61,105 bases of DNA from Planctomycetota bacterium. GTDB taxonomy: Bacteria; Planctomycetota; UBA1135; GCA-002686595. Position 1 is the first letter of the stretch, and each line of letters begins with the position of its first letter. Shown piece after piece: positions 44,565-53,352 of the stretch. Made by a program: the position numbers and the translations under genes. The notes under the pieces are model-generated. The model was not told where the DNA came from. It worked only from the letters and a program-made list of their open reading frames with translations, and did no database searches. Location of the stretch: assembly GCA_029212845.1 (NCBI GenBank), contig JARGPD010000007.1, positions 1 to 61,105 of the forward strand, in the 5' to 3' direction.

Positions 44565-45965
44565 TCAGACGGTGCGCGACTCGCCGCTCACCGAGCCCTC
44601 GATCTCCGCCCGGCGCTCTTCGTAACCGGCGCGGCCCATCAAGGCGTAGGCGGCCAGCTTGCCGGCCTCGACGCCCGGCTGGTCGAAGGCGTCCACGTCG
44701 TAGAGCTCCCCCATCAGGGCCACCGAGAGCTCGAGCAGGTAGATGAACTGGCCGACGCTGCGCGCGGTGACCGACTCGAAGTGCAGGGTCGCGTTGGGCC
44801 GGCCGGCGTCGGTCAGCGCGATCCGGGTGCCGTCGCGCTCGGCGCGGAAGAGCTCGCCGAGGGTGCGGCCGCCGAGGTAGTCGACGCCCTCGAGGTCCGC
44901 GAAGGCGGCCGGGGTGCGCGGGATCGGGACCTCGTGGTCCCCGGTCCCTACGGTCAGCATGGTGAACCACTTGTCGAAGGGGCCCTCGGTGTACAGCTGC
45001 ACCTGGCTGTGCTGGTCCGTGACGCCGACCGCGCGCACCGGCGTCGGCCCGCGGAAGACGTCCTCGCCAGAGCGGCCCTTGCGCTTGCCGATCGACTCGG
45101 CCAGCAGCTGGGCGTACCAGTCGGCCATGTCCGCGAGGCGGTGGCTGTAGGGGAACATCACGGCGATCGGCTTGCCGTGCTGCTCGTGCAGGAGGTGCTG
45201 GACCACCGCGTGCAACATGGCGGGGTTCTCGAACAGCTCCGTCGTGCGGCAGCGCTGGTCCATCTCGGCGGCACCGAGCAAGAGCCCCTTCACGTCGATG
45301 CCCACGAGCGCGGAGGACAGGAGTCCGACCGGCGACAGCACGCTGAAGCGACCGCCAACGCCGTCCGGGACGACGAAGGACTCGTAGCCCTCGCGCTGGA
45401 CGATCTCGCGCAGCACGCCGTTCTTCTCGTCGGTGGTCACGACGATGTGGTCGCGGTGGCCCTCCTCGCCGAGCAGCTCGACGAGGCGCCCGCGGAAGAT
45501 CAGGAACTGGCTCATGGTCTCCGCGGTCCCGCCGGACTTGGAGATCACGTTGAAGACGGTCTCGCTCGGGTCGACGAGGTCGAGGAACTCGCCCACGAGG
45601 TCCGGGTCGATGTTGTCGAGCACGAACAGGCGCGCCATCCCGGGCGGCGGCTCGACGTTGTGGAAGGGGCTGCCGAGGGCCGACTGCAGGGCGATGTTGC
45701 CGAGGGCGGAGCCGCCGATGCCCAGCACGACCACGTTGCGGAAGCGGCCGGCGACCGACGAGGCGTAGTCCAGGATCGAGTCGAGGACCTCGTCCTGGTA
45801 CGGCAGGTCCAGCCAGCGCAGGTCCTTGGTGCGGCGGGCGAGCACGGCCTCGAGGGCGGCCCGGGCGGCGGGCGCCGCGGCCTCCAGCTCGGCCTGGGTC
45901 AGCCCGTGCTCGGGGCCGACGCGGTCGGAGAGGACGTTGGTGTAGTCGAAGTGGATCTGGCTCAC
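44565..45965 (-). CDS. pgi: Glucose-6-phosphate isomerase
   Basis: 466 residues, the short form common outside gamma-proteobacteria. It interconverts glucose 6-phosphate and fructose 6-phosphate in glycolysis. Motifs: VVLGIGGSALGN, VISKSGGTAETM (sugar phosphate binding), the PGI signature region VGGRFSVLSPVGLL, and the second signature FDQPGVEAGK with the catalytic Lys. The start is a GTG with GGAG about nine bases upstream. No obvious operon partner; the porin gene follows after about 170 bases. Confidence 0.95.
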   Translation of the reverse strand: MSQIHFDYTNVLSDRVGPEHGLTQAELEAAAPAARAALEAVLARRTKDLRWLDLPYQDEVLDSILDYASSVAGRFRNVVVLGIGGSALGNIALQSALGSPFHNVEPPPGMARLFVLDNIDPDLVGEFLDLVDPSETVFNVISKSGGTAETMSQFLIFRGRLVELLGEEGHRDHIVVTTDEKNGVLREIVQREGYESFVVPDGVGGRFSVLSPVGLLSSALVGIDVKGLLLGAAEMDQRCRTTELFENPAMLHAVVQHLLHEQHGKPIAVMFPYSHRLADMADWYAQLLAESIGKRKGRSGEDVFRGPTPVRAVGVTDQHSQVQLYTEGPFDKWFTMLTVGTGDHEVPIPRTPAAFADLEGVDYLGGRTLGELFRAERDGTRIALTDAGRPNATLHFESVTARSVGQFIYLLELSVALMGELYDVDAFDQPGVEAGKLAAYALMGRAGYEERRAEIEGSVSGESRTV

Positions 45966-46066
45966 GGCAGGCTCCGCAGGAGGGGGGATGGCGGACGTTG
46001 GGGGCGCCCAGGATAGCCTGCCCTCGACGCCCCCGCCACCGCCCCCGGGCCGTGAAGGGGTCCGGA

Positions 46067-46798
46067 CTAGCGGTTCGAGTTCGAGACCCGCGCGAGCAAG
46101 GCCAAGAGCTGCAGGATCGAAGCCGCCGCCGCGGCGAAGTAGGTCAAGGCTGCCGCATCGAGCACCTTGGCGACCCCGGCGGCCTCCTCCTCGGTCGAGA
46201 CGATGCCCGTCGAGGCCAGCACGGCCTTGGCCCGGCGCGAGGCGTCGACCTCGACCGGCAGGGTCATCACCTGGAAGACGACCACCAGGGCGAACAGGCC
46301 GACCCCGATCTGCATCAGGGCCGGACCCAGGAACGACTCGCTGTACTGCAGGAAGACGCCGATCAGGAAGACGAAGTACCAGGCGCCGGACCCGAACTTG
46401 GTCACCGGCACCATCGCCGAGCGGAAGCCCAGCGGCGCGTAGTCCGTCGCGTCCTGGATCGAGTGGCCGGCCTCGTGGGCAGCCACCGCGATCGAGGAGA
46501 TCGAGCGCCCGTCATAGACGTCCGGCGAGAGGCGCAGGGCCTTGGCCCCAGGGTCGTAGTGATCGCTGAGGAAGCCCTGGGAGCGCTCGATGGTGACCCC
46601 CGTGACGCCCCCGGCCCGGCAGACCGCGGCGGCGGCCTCGGCCCCGGTCATCCCGGACCGGACCCCGACGTTCGCGAAGCGCCGGAAGGTCGACTTGACC
46701 CGCGCCTGGGCCAGCATGGACAGGCCGAAGCCCACCAGGGTGGCGATCAGGAACAGGGGGTGGGCCGTGACCGGGTCGAAGAGGTAGTAGCTGAGCAT
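46067..46798 (-). CDS. YugP-type membrane zinc metallopeptidase
   Basis: 243 residues, family Zn_peptidase_2 (YugP). An N-terminal membrane helix (about 12-32), zinc motif AAHEAGHSIQ with H108, E109 and H112, then two or three hydrophobic segments (about 135-185 and near the end). The third ligand is probably the Glu in the LPVEVDASRRAK segment. The protein should cleave membrane or membrane-proximal substrates; the physiological target of the family is unknown. It diverges from the MerR-type gene across a region with a palindrome. Confidence 0.85.
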   Translation of the reverse strand: MLSYYLFDPVTAHPLFLIATLVGFGLSMLAQARVKSTFRRFANVGVRSGMTGAEAAAAVCRAGGVTGVTIERSQGFLSDHYDPGAKALRLSPDVYDGRSISSIAVAAHEAGHSIQDATDYAPLGFRSAMVPVTKFGSGAWYFVFLIGVFLQYSESFLGPALMQIGVGLFALVVVFQVMTLPVEVDASRRAKAVLASTGIVSTEEEAAGVAKVLDAAALTYFAAAAASILQLLALLARVSNSNR

Positions 46799-46815
46799 GG
46801 CTGGTTCTGGGGACG

Positions 46816-46847
46816 TTGGGCTCCCAAGCCTTACGAAAGGGTAAGAT
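46816..46847 (+). promoter_or_regulatory. MerR-type promoter with long spacer and dyad
   Basis: TTGGGC (46816-46821) and TAAGAT (46842-46847) are separated by 20 bases, the over-long spacing characteristic of MerR-controlled promoters. A perfect dyad CTTAC-N6-GTAAG (46830-46845) lies inside, shifted toward and overlapping the -10 box. The regulator gene starts about 50 bases downstream and the YugP gene diverges on the other side, so both could be controlled from here. Confidence 0.4.
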
Positions 46848-46898
46848 TACTGGTGTGTGGGATCGTGGAAGAATCTGCGGTCTCCCCACGCTTCCGAC

Positions 46899-47402
46899 AT
46901 GCCCCAAGCGGGACCTGCACCGAGCACTATCGTGGACAAGAAGGACCTCCTCAAGATCGGCGACTTCGCCGCCCTCGCCGGCACGAACCTGCGAACCCTG
47001 CGCTACTACGAGGAGCTTGGGCTGCTCGAGCCCACGATGCGCAGCCAAGGCGGCTTCCGGTACTACCGCAAGACCGACGTCAACCGGATGGACATGATCC
47101 GCCGCCTGCAGGACCTCGGGCTCCAGCTCGACGAGATCCGCGGCCTACTCGGGAGCCGTGACGAGGTCTTCGTTCGGGAGAACTTCATCGCCCGGGTGCG
47201 CGGCGCCCTCGAGACCCAGGACGCCCTCTTGGCCGAGCGCATGAAGGAGCTCGGAGAGGCGCGCATGCGCCTGGCGCGGGCCCTCGAGAAGGTCACCGAG
47301 TGCTCGACCTGCGCAGCTGCACCGAACGCCCTGAACAACTTCTGCGAGCCGTGCCAGGCCAGCGGCACGCCCCTGCCGAAGTCCATCAGCGCGCTCTTCT
47401 AG
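46899..47402 (+). CDS. MerR-family regulator with C-terminal four-cysteine motif
   Basis: 167 residues from ATG 46899; a GTG at 46932 would give 156. The N-terminal winged helix is standard (LKIGDFAALAGTNLRTLRYYEELGLLEP, of which the RYYE helix is diagnostic), then the dimerisation helix (about 95-130). The C terminus has C135, C138, C149 and C152 in a CX2CX10CX2C arrangement (ECSTC and FCEPC). This differs from SoxR (CX2CXCX5C) and from metal-sensing MerR proteins, but could hold zinc or an Fe-S cluster. The next gene, 18 bases downstream, is a cysteine desulfurase, the sulfur donor for Fe-S clusters. Confidence 0.85.
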   Translation: MPQAGPAPSTIVDKKDLLKIGDFAALAGTNLRTLRYYEELGLLEPTMRSQGGFRYYRKTDVNRMDMIRRLQDLGLQLDEIRGLLGSRDEVFVRENFIARVRGALETQDALLAERMKELGEARMRLARALEKVTECSTCAAAPNALNNFCEPCQASGTPLPKSISALF

Positions 47403-47420
47403 CGAGCGCGCGAGACCCCC

Positions 47421-48590
47421 GTGCCTCCCTCCGCCGCAGGCCCGAGCGCGTACCTCGACAACAACGCCACCACGCCGGTGGCCGAGGAGGTCCTGGTCGC
47501 CATGCTGCCCTGGTTCCGCGACGAGCCGGGCAACCCCTCCAGCCTGCACGCCTCCGGGGAGCGCGCCAACGCGGCCCTCGCCGCCGCCCGGACCAAGGTC
47601 GCGCGCCTGTTCGGCGCCGGTCGCCCCGCCGAGGTGACCTTCACCTCCGGCGCGACCGAGGCCACCAACCTCGCCATCCACGCCGTGCTGCAGGCCGACC
47701 CGCGCCGCCGCGTCGTCACCAGCGCGGTCGAGCACCCCGCCACGTCCGAGTGCCTCGGGGCCCTGGACCTCGACCTCGTCACGGTCGGCGTCGATGGTGC
47801 CGGCGGCCTCTTGCTCGACGACGCCCTCGCAGCGATCGACGAGCAAACGGCCCTCTGCACCCTGATCCTGGCCAACAACGAGACCGGCCGCCTGCTCGAG
47901 CCCCGGGCCCTCACCGCCCTCGCCGCCCGCTGCCGCGAGGTCGGCGCCCGCCTGCACCTCGACGCGGTCCAAGCCGCGGGCAAGCTGCCCCTGGAGCTCG
48001 CCGCCTGGGGCGCGGACCTGGCCTCGCTCAGCGCCCACAAGCTGCACGGCCCCAAGGGCGTCGGCGCCCTGTGGGTGCGCGAGGGCTGCCTGGGCGAGGT
48101 CGCCCCGCTGCTGCGCGGCGGCCCCCAGGAGCGCGGTCGGCGCGCCGGCACCGAGAACCTGCCCGGCATCGTCGGCTTCGGCGCGGCCGCCGAGCTGGCC
48201 TGCCGGCGCTGCGCGGACCCTAGCGAGCTCCGCGAGCTGCGCGACCGCCTGGAAGCCGGGATCCTGGCCGCCGTCCCCGATGCGGTCGTCGCCGCCGCCG
48301 GCGCGCCCCGGGTCGCCGGAACCAGCTGCATCGAGTTCCACGGCATCGACGGCGAGGCCGCCCTGCTGATGCTGTCCCACCTCGGGGTCGAGGTATCGAC
48401 CGGTTCCGCCTGCGGATCCAGCCACCACGCCCCCTCCCACGTCCTCCTGGCCATGGGCCGCAGCGAGGCCGAAGCGGCCTCGTCGCTCCGGCTCTCCCTC
48501 TCGCACGAGACCTCCGCGGAGGAGGTCGACCACTGCCTCGCGACGCTCCCCGGCGTGATCTCCGCCCTGCGCAGCCTCGCCCCGCGATAG
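47421..48590 (+). CDS. Cysteine desulfurase, NifS/IscS family
   Basis: 389 residues. PLP enzyme that takes sulfur from cysteine for Fe-S clusters, thiolated tRNA or other cofactors. Seen: YLDNNATTPV at the start, PLP-stacking H105 (SAVEHPAT), NNETGRL, the PLP lysine K207 in SAHKLHGPKG, and the persulfide cysteine C331 in TGSACGSSHHAPSHVL. The short loop around the active cysteine resembles group I NifS/IscS. The start is a GTG. No iscU, scaffold or thiolation gene is nearby, so its acceptor is unknown. Probably cotranscribed with the MerR-type gene. Confidence 0.92.
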   Translation: MPPSAAGPSAYLDNNATTPVAEEVLVAMLPWFRDEPGNPSSLHASGERANAALAAARTKVARLFGAGRPAEVTFTSGATEATNLAIHAVLQADPRRRVVTSAVEHPATSECLGALDLDLVTVGVDGAGGLLLDDALAAIDEQTALCTLILANNETGRLLEPRALTALAARCREVGARLHLDAVQAAGKLPLELAAWGADLASLSAHKLHGPKGVGALWVREGCLGEVAPLLRGGPQERGRRAGTENLPGIVGFGAAAELACRRCADPSELRELRDRLEAGILAAVPDAVVAAAGAPRVAGTSCIEFHGIDGEAALLMLSHLGVEVSTGSACGSSHHAPSHVLLAMGRSEAEAASSLRLSLSHETSAEEVDHCLATLPGVISALRSLAPR

Positions 48591-48663
48591 CCCGTTCGCC
48601 AGCGAATTGCTCTACTTGCCCCCCTCATCGCGCCGATAGGCCCACCTCACGCCGAGGGCGCGT

Positions 48664-48669
48664 TAGACT
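48664..48669 (+). promoter_or_regulatory. TAGACT motif before the 182-residue gene
   Basis: CGTTAGACTTCC, a near copy of the sequence at 31728-31739, 50 bases before the start. Likely -10 element, but no -35 hexamer is seen. Confidence 0.25.
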
Positions 48670-48718
48670 TCCTGCGCCAGTCCACCCCCTCCTGCAGGCG
48701 CCACCCCCACCCCCCACG

Positions 48719-49267
48719 ATGGCCGAGACTCCCAAAAAGGTCAGCCCGAAGGCCCCTTACCTGATCAAGCCCTCCGGCTTCTTCAACACGTCCCACGTCT
48801 TTGAGCGTGAGGGCGAGGTCCTCGGCACCATGCGCATCTCGCGTGGAGGCCTCGGCTTGATCTCGCGCTCCTTGTACGTGCCCGTCACGGGAGAGCGCAT
48901 CAGCCTCGACCGCGATCCAGGCCTGCTCCGGGCCCAATTCGGCTGCTGGTCCGAGATCCACGGTGGTCAAGGCCGCGAGTGGCTGGGCTCCAGCATCCGC
49001 TACAGCCTGATCCGCCGCGAGGTCACCCTCCACGGTGGCACCAAGCCCTTCCGCCTGGTGCCCTGCAAGGGCTTCGGCCTAGGCTGGGACCTGCACGCTC
49101 CTAAGACGGGTCTCGTAGCGAGCTTCCGCAAGAAGGGCGGCAAGGTCGAGGTCACGCTCCAGCGCAAGGTCGACTTCTACCTGCTGCTGCTGGCCTACCA
49201 CAACCTCGCCTCTAGCTGGTTCAGCTCCATCTGGCCGGGTCCGGATCCGACCCCGCCGATCATGTGA
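48719..49267 (+). CDS. Conserved-looking protein of unknown function, 182 residues
   Basis: No signal peptide or membrane helix. The chain is rich in short strands: YLIKPSGFF, SHVFEREGEVLGTMRISRGG, EWLGSSIRYSLIRREVTLHGG, followed by a hydrophobic segment VDFYLLLLAYHNLASSW near the C terminus and a Pro-rich end. The pattern of strands wrapping one hydrophobic helix is reminiscent of tubby/LURP-one-like barrels, but this is only an impression. It stands 70 bases before the repeat-protein pair. Confidence 0.6.
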   Translation: MAETPKKVSPKAPYLIKPSGFFNTSHVFEREGEVLGTMRISRGGLGLISRSLYVPVTGERISLDRDPGLLRAQFGCWSEIHGGQGREWLGSSIRYSLIRREVTLHGGTKPFRLVPCKGFGLGWDLHAPKTGLVASFRKKGGKVEVTLQRKVDFYLLLLAYHNLASSWFSSIWPGPDPTPPIM

Positions 49268-49337
49268 GCCCCGAAACCTCACATTCCCCGGGAAGATCCC
49301 CCCGGCCCCACCGTCCAGCTCGGGTCCCCAATCTCCC

Positions 49338-51341
49338 ATGAAGCCGGTATTCGTCCTAGGACTCGTCGGCGTCGCTGTGGCGGCGCTGTTCTTCGTTCTC
49401 ATCCAGCCCGTCGACCCCACCCCTCCCGGTGGCATCGAGGATGGGCCCGCCGTGACCACCGAGGCGGACCCCGGCGGAAGCAGGACGACTGACATCGACC
49501 TGGCCGGGGACGGCTCGAGCCAGCCCCAGCGCATCGAGAGCGCGCCCCCGGTGACCGAGCGCGCGGCCGTGGTCGGCGCTGATGGCGAGTACACCGGCAG
49601 CTACAACAACGGCATCGACGGGATCGTGCTCGACGCCAACGACCAGCCCCTCGCGGACGTCAAGCTGACCCTGATCAAGCACCGCATGGCGTCCCAGTTC
49701 GCCCCGATCGAGGCGGCCTTCAACCAGCAGGCGGGCGTGCAGCGCGAGGCTTGGAGCGCAGTCAGCGATGCCTCCGGCAAGTTCCGCTTCACCAGCCTCG
49801 AGCCGAGCCTCGACTACGCCGTCGTCGCCGAACACGAGTCCTACAGCCGCACGGAGCGCACCGGCTTCAAGGTCAGCGCCGAGGGCGAGACCCTCGTGAT
49901 GGTGAAGATGCGCACGGGCTACATCCTGCAGGGCATCGTCATGGATGACCTGACGGGCCTCCCGATCGCTGGCGCCGACCTGGTCCTGCAGTCGGTGTTC
50001 GCGCTGCTGCCTGGCGCGAGCAGCGAGGGCGAGCTGACCGCCACCACCGACGAGCAGGGCCGCTACCGGCTGCTGAACGTCTCCGGCGGCACGCGCAACC
50101 TGACCGTCACCGCGCCGGGCTACGGCTCGCGCACCCGCAACAACCTGCTGTTCAGCGGCAGCCCGGTCGAGCCGGTCAACCAGGACTTCCGCCTGGCCGA
50201 GGGGCTCTGCCTGCGCGGGCGCGTCGTCGCCCCCGACCGCACGCCGATCGCCGACGTCAGCATCGAGGCCACCAGCTACGAGACCGCCCAGGTCAGCCGC
50301 GGCTCGGCCCGCTCCGACGCGAACGGCTACTTCGAGATCTGCGACCTCGCCGAAGGCACCTTCATGGTGATCGCCCGGGTCCCCGGCTACAGCGACCAGC
50401 GCCTGACGCGGGTGCAGCTGAGCGACCCGGACCTGCAGATCGTGATGAGCCGCCAGGGCGGTGTGATCGGCACGGTCGTCGCGGCCGCCGACCAGCAGCC
50501 CGTGACCGAGTTCCGCGCCATGGTGCGCGCCGTCGCACCGGGCTCGGCCGTCTACGGTCGCACGGTCTCCCAGTCCAAGTTCAACGACCCCGAGGGGCGC
50601 TTCGAGCTCGGTGGGCTCGAGCCCGGCTCCTATGTCGTCCAGGCCGAAGCCGCGGGCTTCGCTCCGACCTACTCCGAGACCTTCGTGGTCAGCCAGGGCA
50701 TCGTGACCGCCGACGTGCGCGTCGAGCTCGGCCAGGGTGGCGCCATCGCCGGTCGGGTGGTCGACCAGAGCACCGGTGAGCCCCTGCGCGGCGCCAAGGT
50801 CAGCACCTTCGACAACGGCTACATCGAGAACCCCTTCACCCAGATGCTGGGAGGCCTCGTGCCCCGCACGACCACCGACCGCACGGTGAAGACCGACGCC
50901 GACGGCAACTTCCGCATCGAGAAGCTGACCGCGGCCACCTACCAGATCCAGATCGACCACTCGGACTACCCTCGCACCCAGCTGAAGGACATCCAGGTGC
51001 GCGAGGGAACGACGACGGACAAGGCCACGATCCGGCTGCGCAAGGGCGCCACGATCCGCGGGGTCGTCTACGACGCCGCTGGCTCGCCGCTGGCCGACGC
51101 GCGCGTGTCCCTGGCCTCGAACCAGCAGATCCAGTACCCCAACCAGATCCGCACCGACGCCGACGGTCGCTTCCTGATCGCCAACGTCGAGGCCGGCAGC
51201 TGGACCATGTCCGCCGTGCGCCCGATCTCCGAGGCCGAGGGCAACCCCTTCGGGCCGATCATCGACATGAAGAAGTCGGAGGTCACGATCATGGTCTCCG
51301 CGGGCCAAGAGCTCACCCAGAACCTGACGATCGGCAACTGA
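49338..51341 (+). CDS. Membrane-anchored protein with six carboxypeptidase-regulatory-like repeats
   Basis: 667 residues. N-terminal membrane helix (about 5-22), an acidic and Gly-rich spacer, then six beta-sandwich modules, each opening with a strand of the type GIVLDANDQPLADVKL, GRVVAPDRTPIADVSI, GRVVDQSTGEPLRGAKV or GVVYDAAGSPLADARV and continuing T/S-D-x-x-G-x-F/Y-x-I/L. This is the CarboxypepD_reg pattern seen in many surface proteins. No enzymatic domain. It probably forms a stiff periplasmic or surface rod that binds polymers or spans the envelope. The next gene, 7 bases on, encodes a related protein, so they likely work as a pair. Confidence 0.8.
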   Translation: MKPVFVLGLVGVAVAALFFVLIQPVDPTPPGGIEDGPAVTTEADPGGSRTTDIDLAGDGSSQPQRIESAPPVTERAAVVGADGEYTGSYNNGIDGIVLDANDQPLADVKLTLIKHRMASQFAPIEAAFNQQAGVQREAWSAVSDASGKFRFTSLEPSLDYAVVAEHESYSRTERTGFKVSAEGETLVMVKMRTGYILQGIVMDDLTGLPIAGADLVLQSVFALLPGASSEGELTATTDEQGRYRLLNVSGGTRNLTVTAPGYGSRTRNNLLFSGSPVEPVNQDFRLAEGLCLRGRVVAPDRTPIADVSIEATSYETAQVSRGSARSDANGYFEICDLAEGTFMVIARVPGYSDQRLTRVQLSDPDLQIVMSRQGGVIGTVVAAADQQPVTEFRAMVRAVAPGSAVYGRTVSQSKFNDPEGRFELGGLEPGSYVVQAEAAGFAPTYSETFVVSQGIVTADVRVELGQGGAIAGRVVDQSTGEPLRGAKVSTFDNGYIENPFTQMLGGLVPRTTTDRTVKTDADGNFRIEKLTAATYQIQIDHSDYPRTQLKDIQVREGTTTDKATIRLRKGATIRGVVYDAAGSPLADARVSLASNQQIQYPNQIRTDADGRFLIANVEAGSWTMSAVRPISEAEGNPFGPIIDMKKSEVTIMVSAGQELTQNLTIGN

Positions 51342-51348
51342 CCGGCGG

Positions 51349-53331
51349 ATGGGACGGGGCTCGCCGCTGCTGCTCGTCCTGGTGCTGGTGCTCCTAGCGG
51401 GCGCCGGCTGGATGGTCCTGGCTGGGGACGCCCCGACCGGGGACCCCACCGACCACGGTGGGGCGAGCCCGGGCCAGCCGACCTCGGACGCAGGACCGCG
51501 CCGGTCGACTGCGGCTGGCGACCTCGAGCTACCCGAGCCTGGACAGCCCAGCGAGGTCCTGCCCGTGGAGTTCGGGACGGCCAGCGAGCCCGCCGGGGCC
51601 CGCACCCAGGCCGATCGTCCGCCCTCCCCCGGTGCCAACACCTGGGCCTGGCCCAAGCTCGAGCAGCTCGAGTTCGCCGTGCGTGGCACCGTCTTCGTGG
51701 GTGGCGAGCCCGCCGGGGACGTCCCCGTGCGCTTGACCGGTGCGGAAAGGGCCGTCGCCTCCCAGACCTCCACCGACGCGGCAGGCCGCTTCACCCTGCG
51801 CGCCAAGAGCGGCGTCGCCTATGCGGTCACCATCGAGCAGCCGGGCCTGTTCCCCTTCGTGCTCGGCATCGGCAGCGGCTATCCCGGCCAGGAGCTCGAC
51901 CTCGGGATCCTGCGCCCGGTCCCTGCGGCGCCCCTGGGCATCGTCGTCACAGGAGCCGACGACCTGCCCCTGGCCAACGCCTGGGCCCGCGTCGGCGACC
52001 AGGTGACCGCCCACGAGATCCAAGCGGCACGCCTCGAGGACGGCAGCTTCCAGGGCATCGCACCGCCCCTCGCCTACCTGCTCGCCGGCGCACCTGGCTA
52101 CCGGACCGAGCGCGCCTACCTGCGGCGCTCGACCGACGGTCGCGCCTACGTCCGCCTCGAGCCAGGCCTGCGCGCCAAGGTCACCGTGCGCGACCTCAAC
52201 TCGAACCCGATCCAGGGCGCCGAGGTCTTCCTCGTGGACGGCGACTCCTCGACCAAGGTCCGCGAGCGCCAGCAATTCGGCAAGATCGGCTCGCTCTCCC
52301 GCGAGGCCCTCGCGTCGCTCGCCGCCCTGCGTGGTCACACGGACGAGGCCGGAGAGGTGCGCTTCGCCGAGCTCGCGGACACGGGCTACATCGTCTTCGT
52401 ACGCCACGTCGACTACCTGCCCCTTGGGCGCCAGTACATCGAGCCGGACCCGAACCTCGAGGAGCTTGCCGCCGAGCTCGGCATGCAGCCCGCGCCGCGC
52501 ATGCGCGTGCTCGTGAAGGGCGCCGATGGCGAGCTGCCCAAGGGCGTGGTGGTCGGCGCGCTCGAGCCCAAGAAGCGCCTGTGGATCGACGGCGAGCTCA
52601 ACGCCGCCGGCGAGGTCGATGCCGTCTTGCCCGAGCACGGGGACTGGCTGATCGAGGCCTGGGCCCCCGGGCACCACCTGATCAGCCAGACCCTGATGCC
52701 GGTCAGCCCGAGCGACCTGGCCGAGATCCTGCCCCTGCAGACCCTGACCCTGGTGCCCAGCAACGGCCCCGGCATCGTCTTCTTGGATCCGGCTGGGAAT
52801 GCCCTGCGCGACGTGACCTTGACCATCGAGGTGACCTCCAAGGCACGCCTCGAGGCCGCGCCCCCGGGCGCTCCGGCCTGGGGCGAGGTGCTCTCTGGCA
52901 TCGCCCTGGAAGAGGCCGCCCTCGACAAGCCATTCCCCCACGAGCGCCCGCGCTACCTAGCCCAGGAGCGCGGCTTCGGCGGCGCGATCTTCGGGTTCGA
53001 GGACTGGCCGCGGACCAAGGCCATGAACCTCGAGGGAGAGCCCTGGGCCGTCTTCCTAGAGCCGGCCGGCGACGTGGTCGTGACCGTGGTCGACGGCCAG
53101 TCGAAGCCCGTGGCCGGCGTGCGCGTGTACATGACCACCAACGGCATCGGCAAGCCCGGCGCTCCGGCCACGGACGAAGCTGGCGAGGTGCGCTTCGAGG
53201 ACCTGCCAGCCGCCCAGCTCAGCTTCAAGGCGCGCGCACCCCGCGGCGAGATCAGCAACCGGGTCGAGCTCGACTTCGAGCCCGCGGTCGGAGACCCGCC
53301 GACCCGGGTCGAGCTCGAGCTGCCCCTCTAG
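51349..53331 (+). CDS. Second repeat-rod protein, paralogous to its neighbour
   Basis: 660 residues. N-terminal membrane helix (about 3-23), a Pro/Gly/Asp-rich linker, then about five or six sandwich modules of the same family (FAVRGTVFVGGEPAGDVPV, KVTVRDLNSNPIQGAEVFL, VVTVVDGQSKPVAGVRV), more divergent than those next door. Closest likeness is to the preceding gene in layout, not in detailed sequence. Ends two dozen bases before the converging odhA-type gene. Confidence 0.78.
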   Translation: MGRGSPLLLVLVLVLLAGAGWMVLAGDAPTGDPTDHGGASPGQPTSDAGPRRSTAAGDLELPEPGQPSEVLPVEFGTASEPAGARTQADRPPSPGANTWAWPKLEQLEFAVRGTVFVGGEPAGDVPVRLTGAERAVASQTSTDAAGRFTLRAKSGVAYAVTIEQPGLFPFVLGIGSGYPGQELDLGILRPVPAAPLGIVVTGADDLPLANAWARVGDQVTAHEIQAARLEDGSFQGIAPPLAYLLAGAPGYRTERAYLRRSTDGRAYVRLEPGLRAKVTVRDLNSNPIQGAEVFLVDGDSSTKVRERQQFGKIGSLSREALASLAALRGHTDEAGEVRFAELADTGYIVFVRHVDYLPLGRQYIEPDPNLEELAAELGMQPAPRMRVLVKGADGELPKGVVVGALEPKKRLWIDGELNAAGEVDAVLPEHGDWLIEAWAPGHHLISQTLMPVSPSDLAEILPLQTLTLVPSNGPGIVFLDPAGNALRDVTLTIEVTSKARLEAAPPGAPAWGEVLSGIALEEAALDKPFPHERPRYLAQERGFGGAIFGFEDWPRTKAMNLEGEPWAVFLEPAGDVVVTVVDGQSKPVAGVRVYMTTNGIGKPGAPATDEAGEVRFEDLPAAQLSFKARAPRGEISNRVELDFEPAVGDPPTRVELELPL

Positions 53332-53352
53332 GCAGGTCAAGCTCGACACGGA

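Noticed and set aside
43254-46016. The C-terminal 900 codons of the open ATPase frame as a real fusion protein
   Set aside because: They are antisense to the porin and pgi genes, begin inside a terminator hairpin and have low-complexity composition. I keep only the missing stop as an observation.
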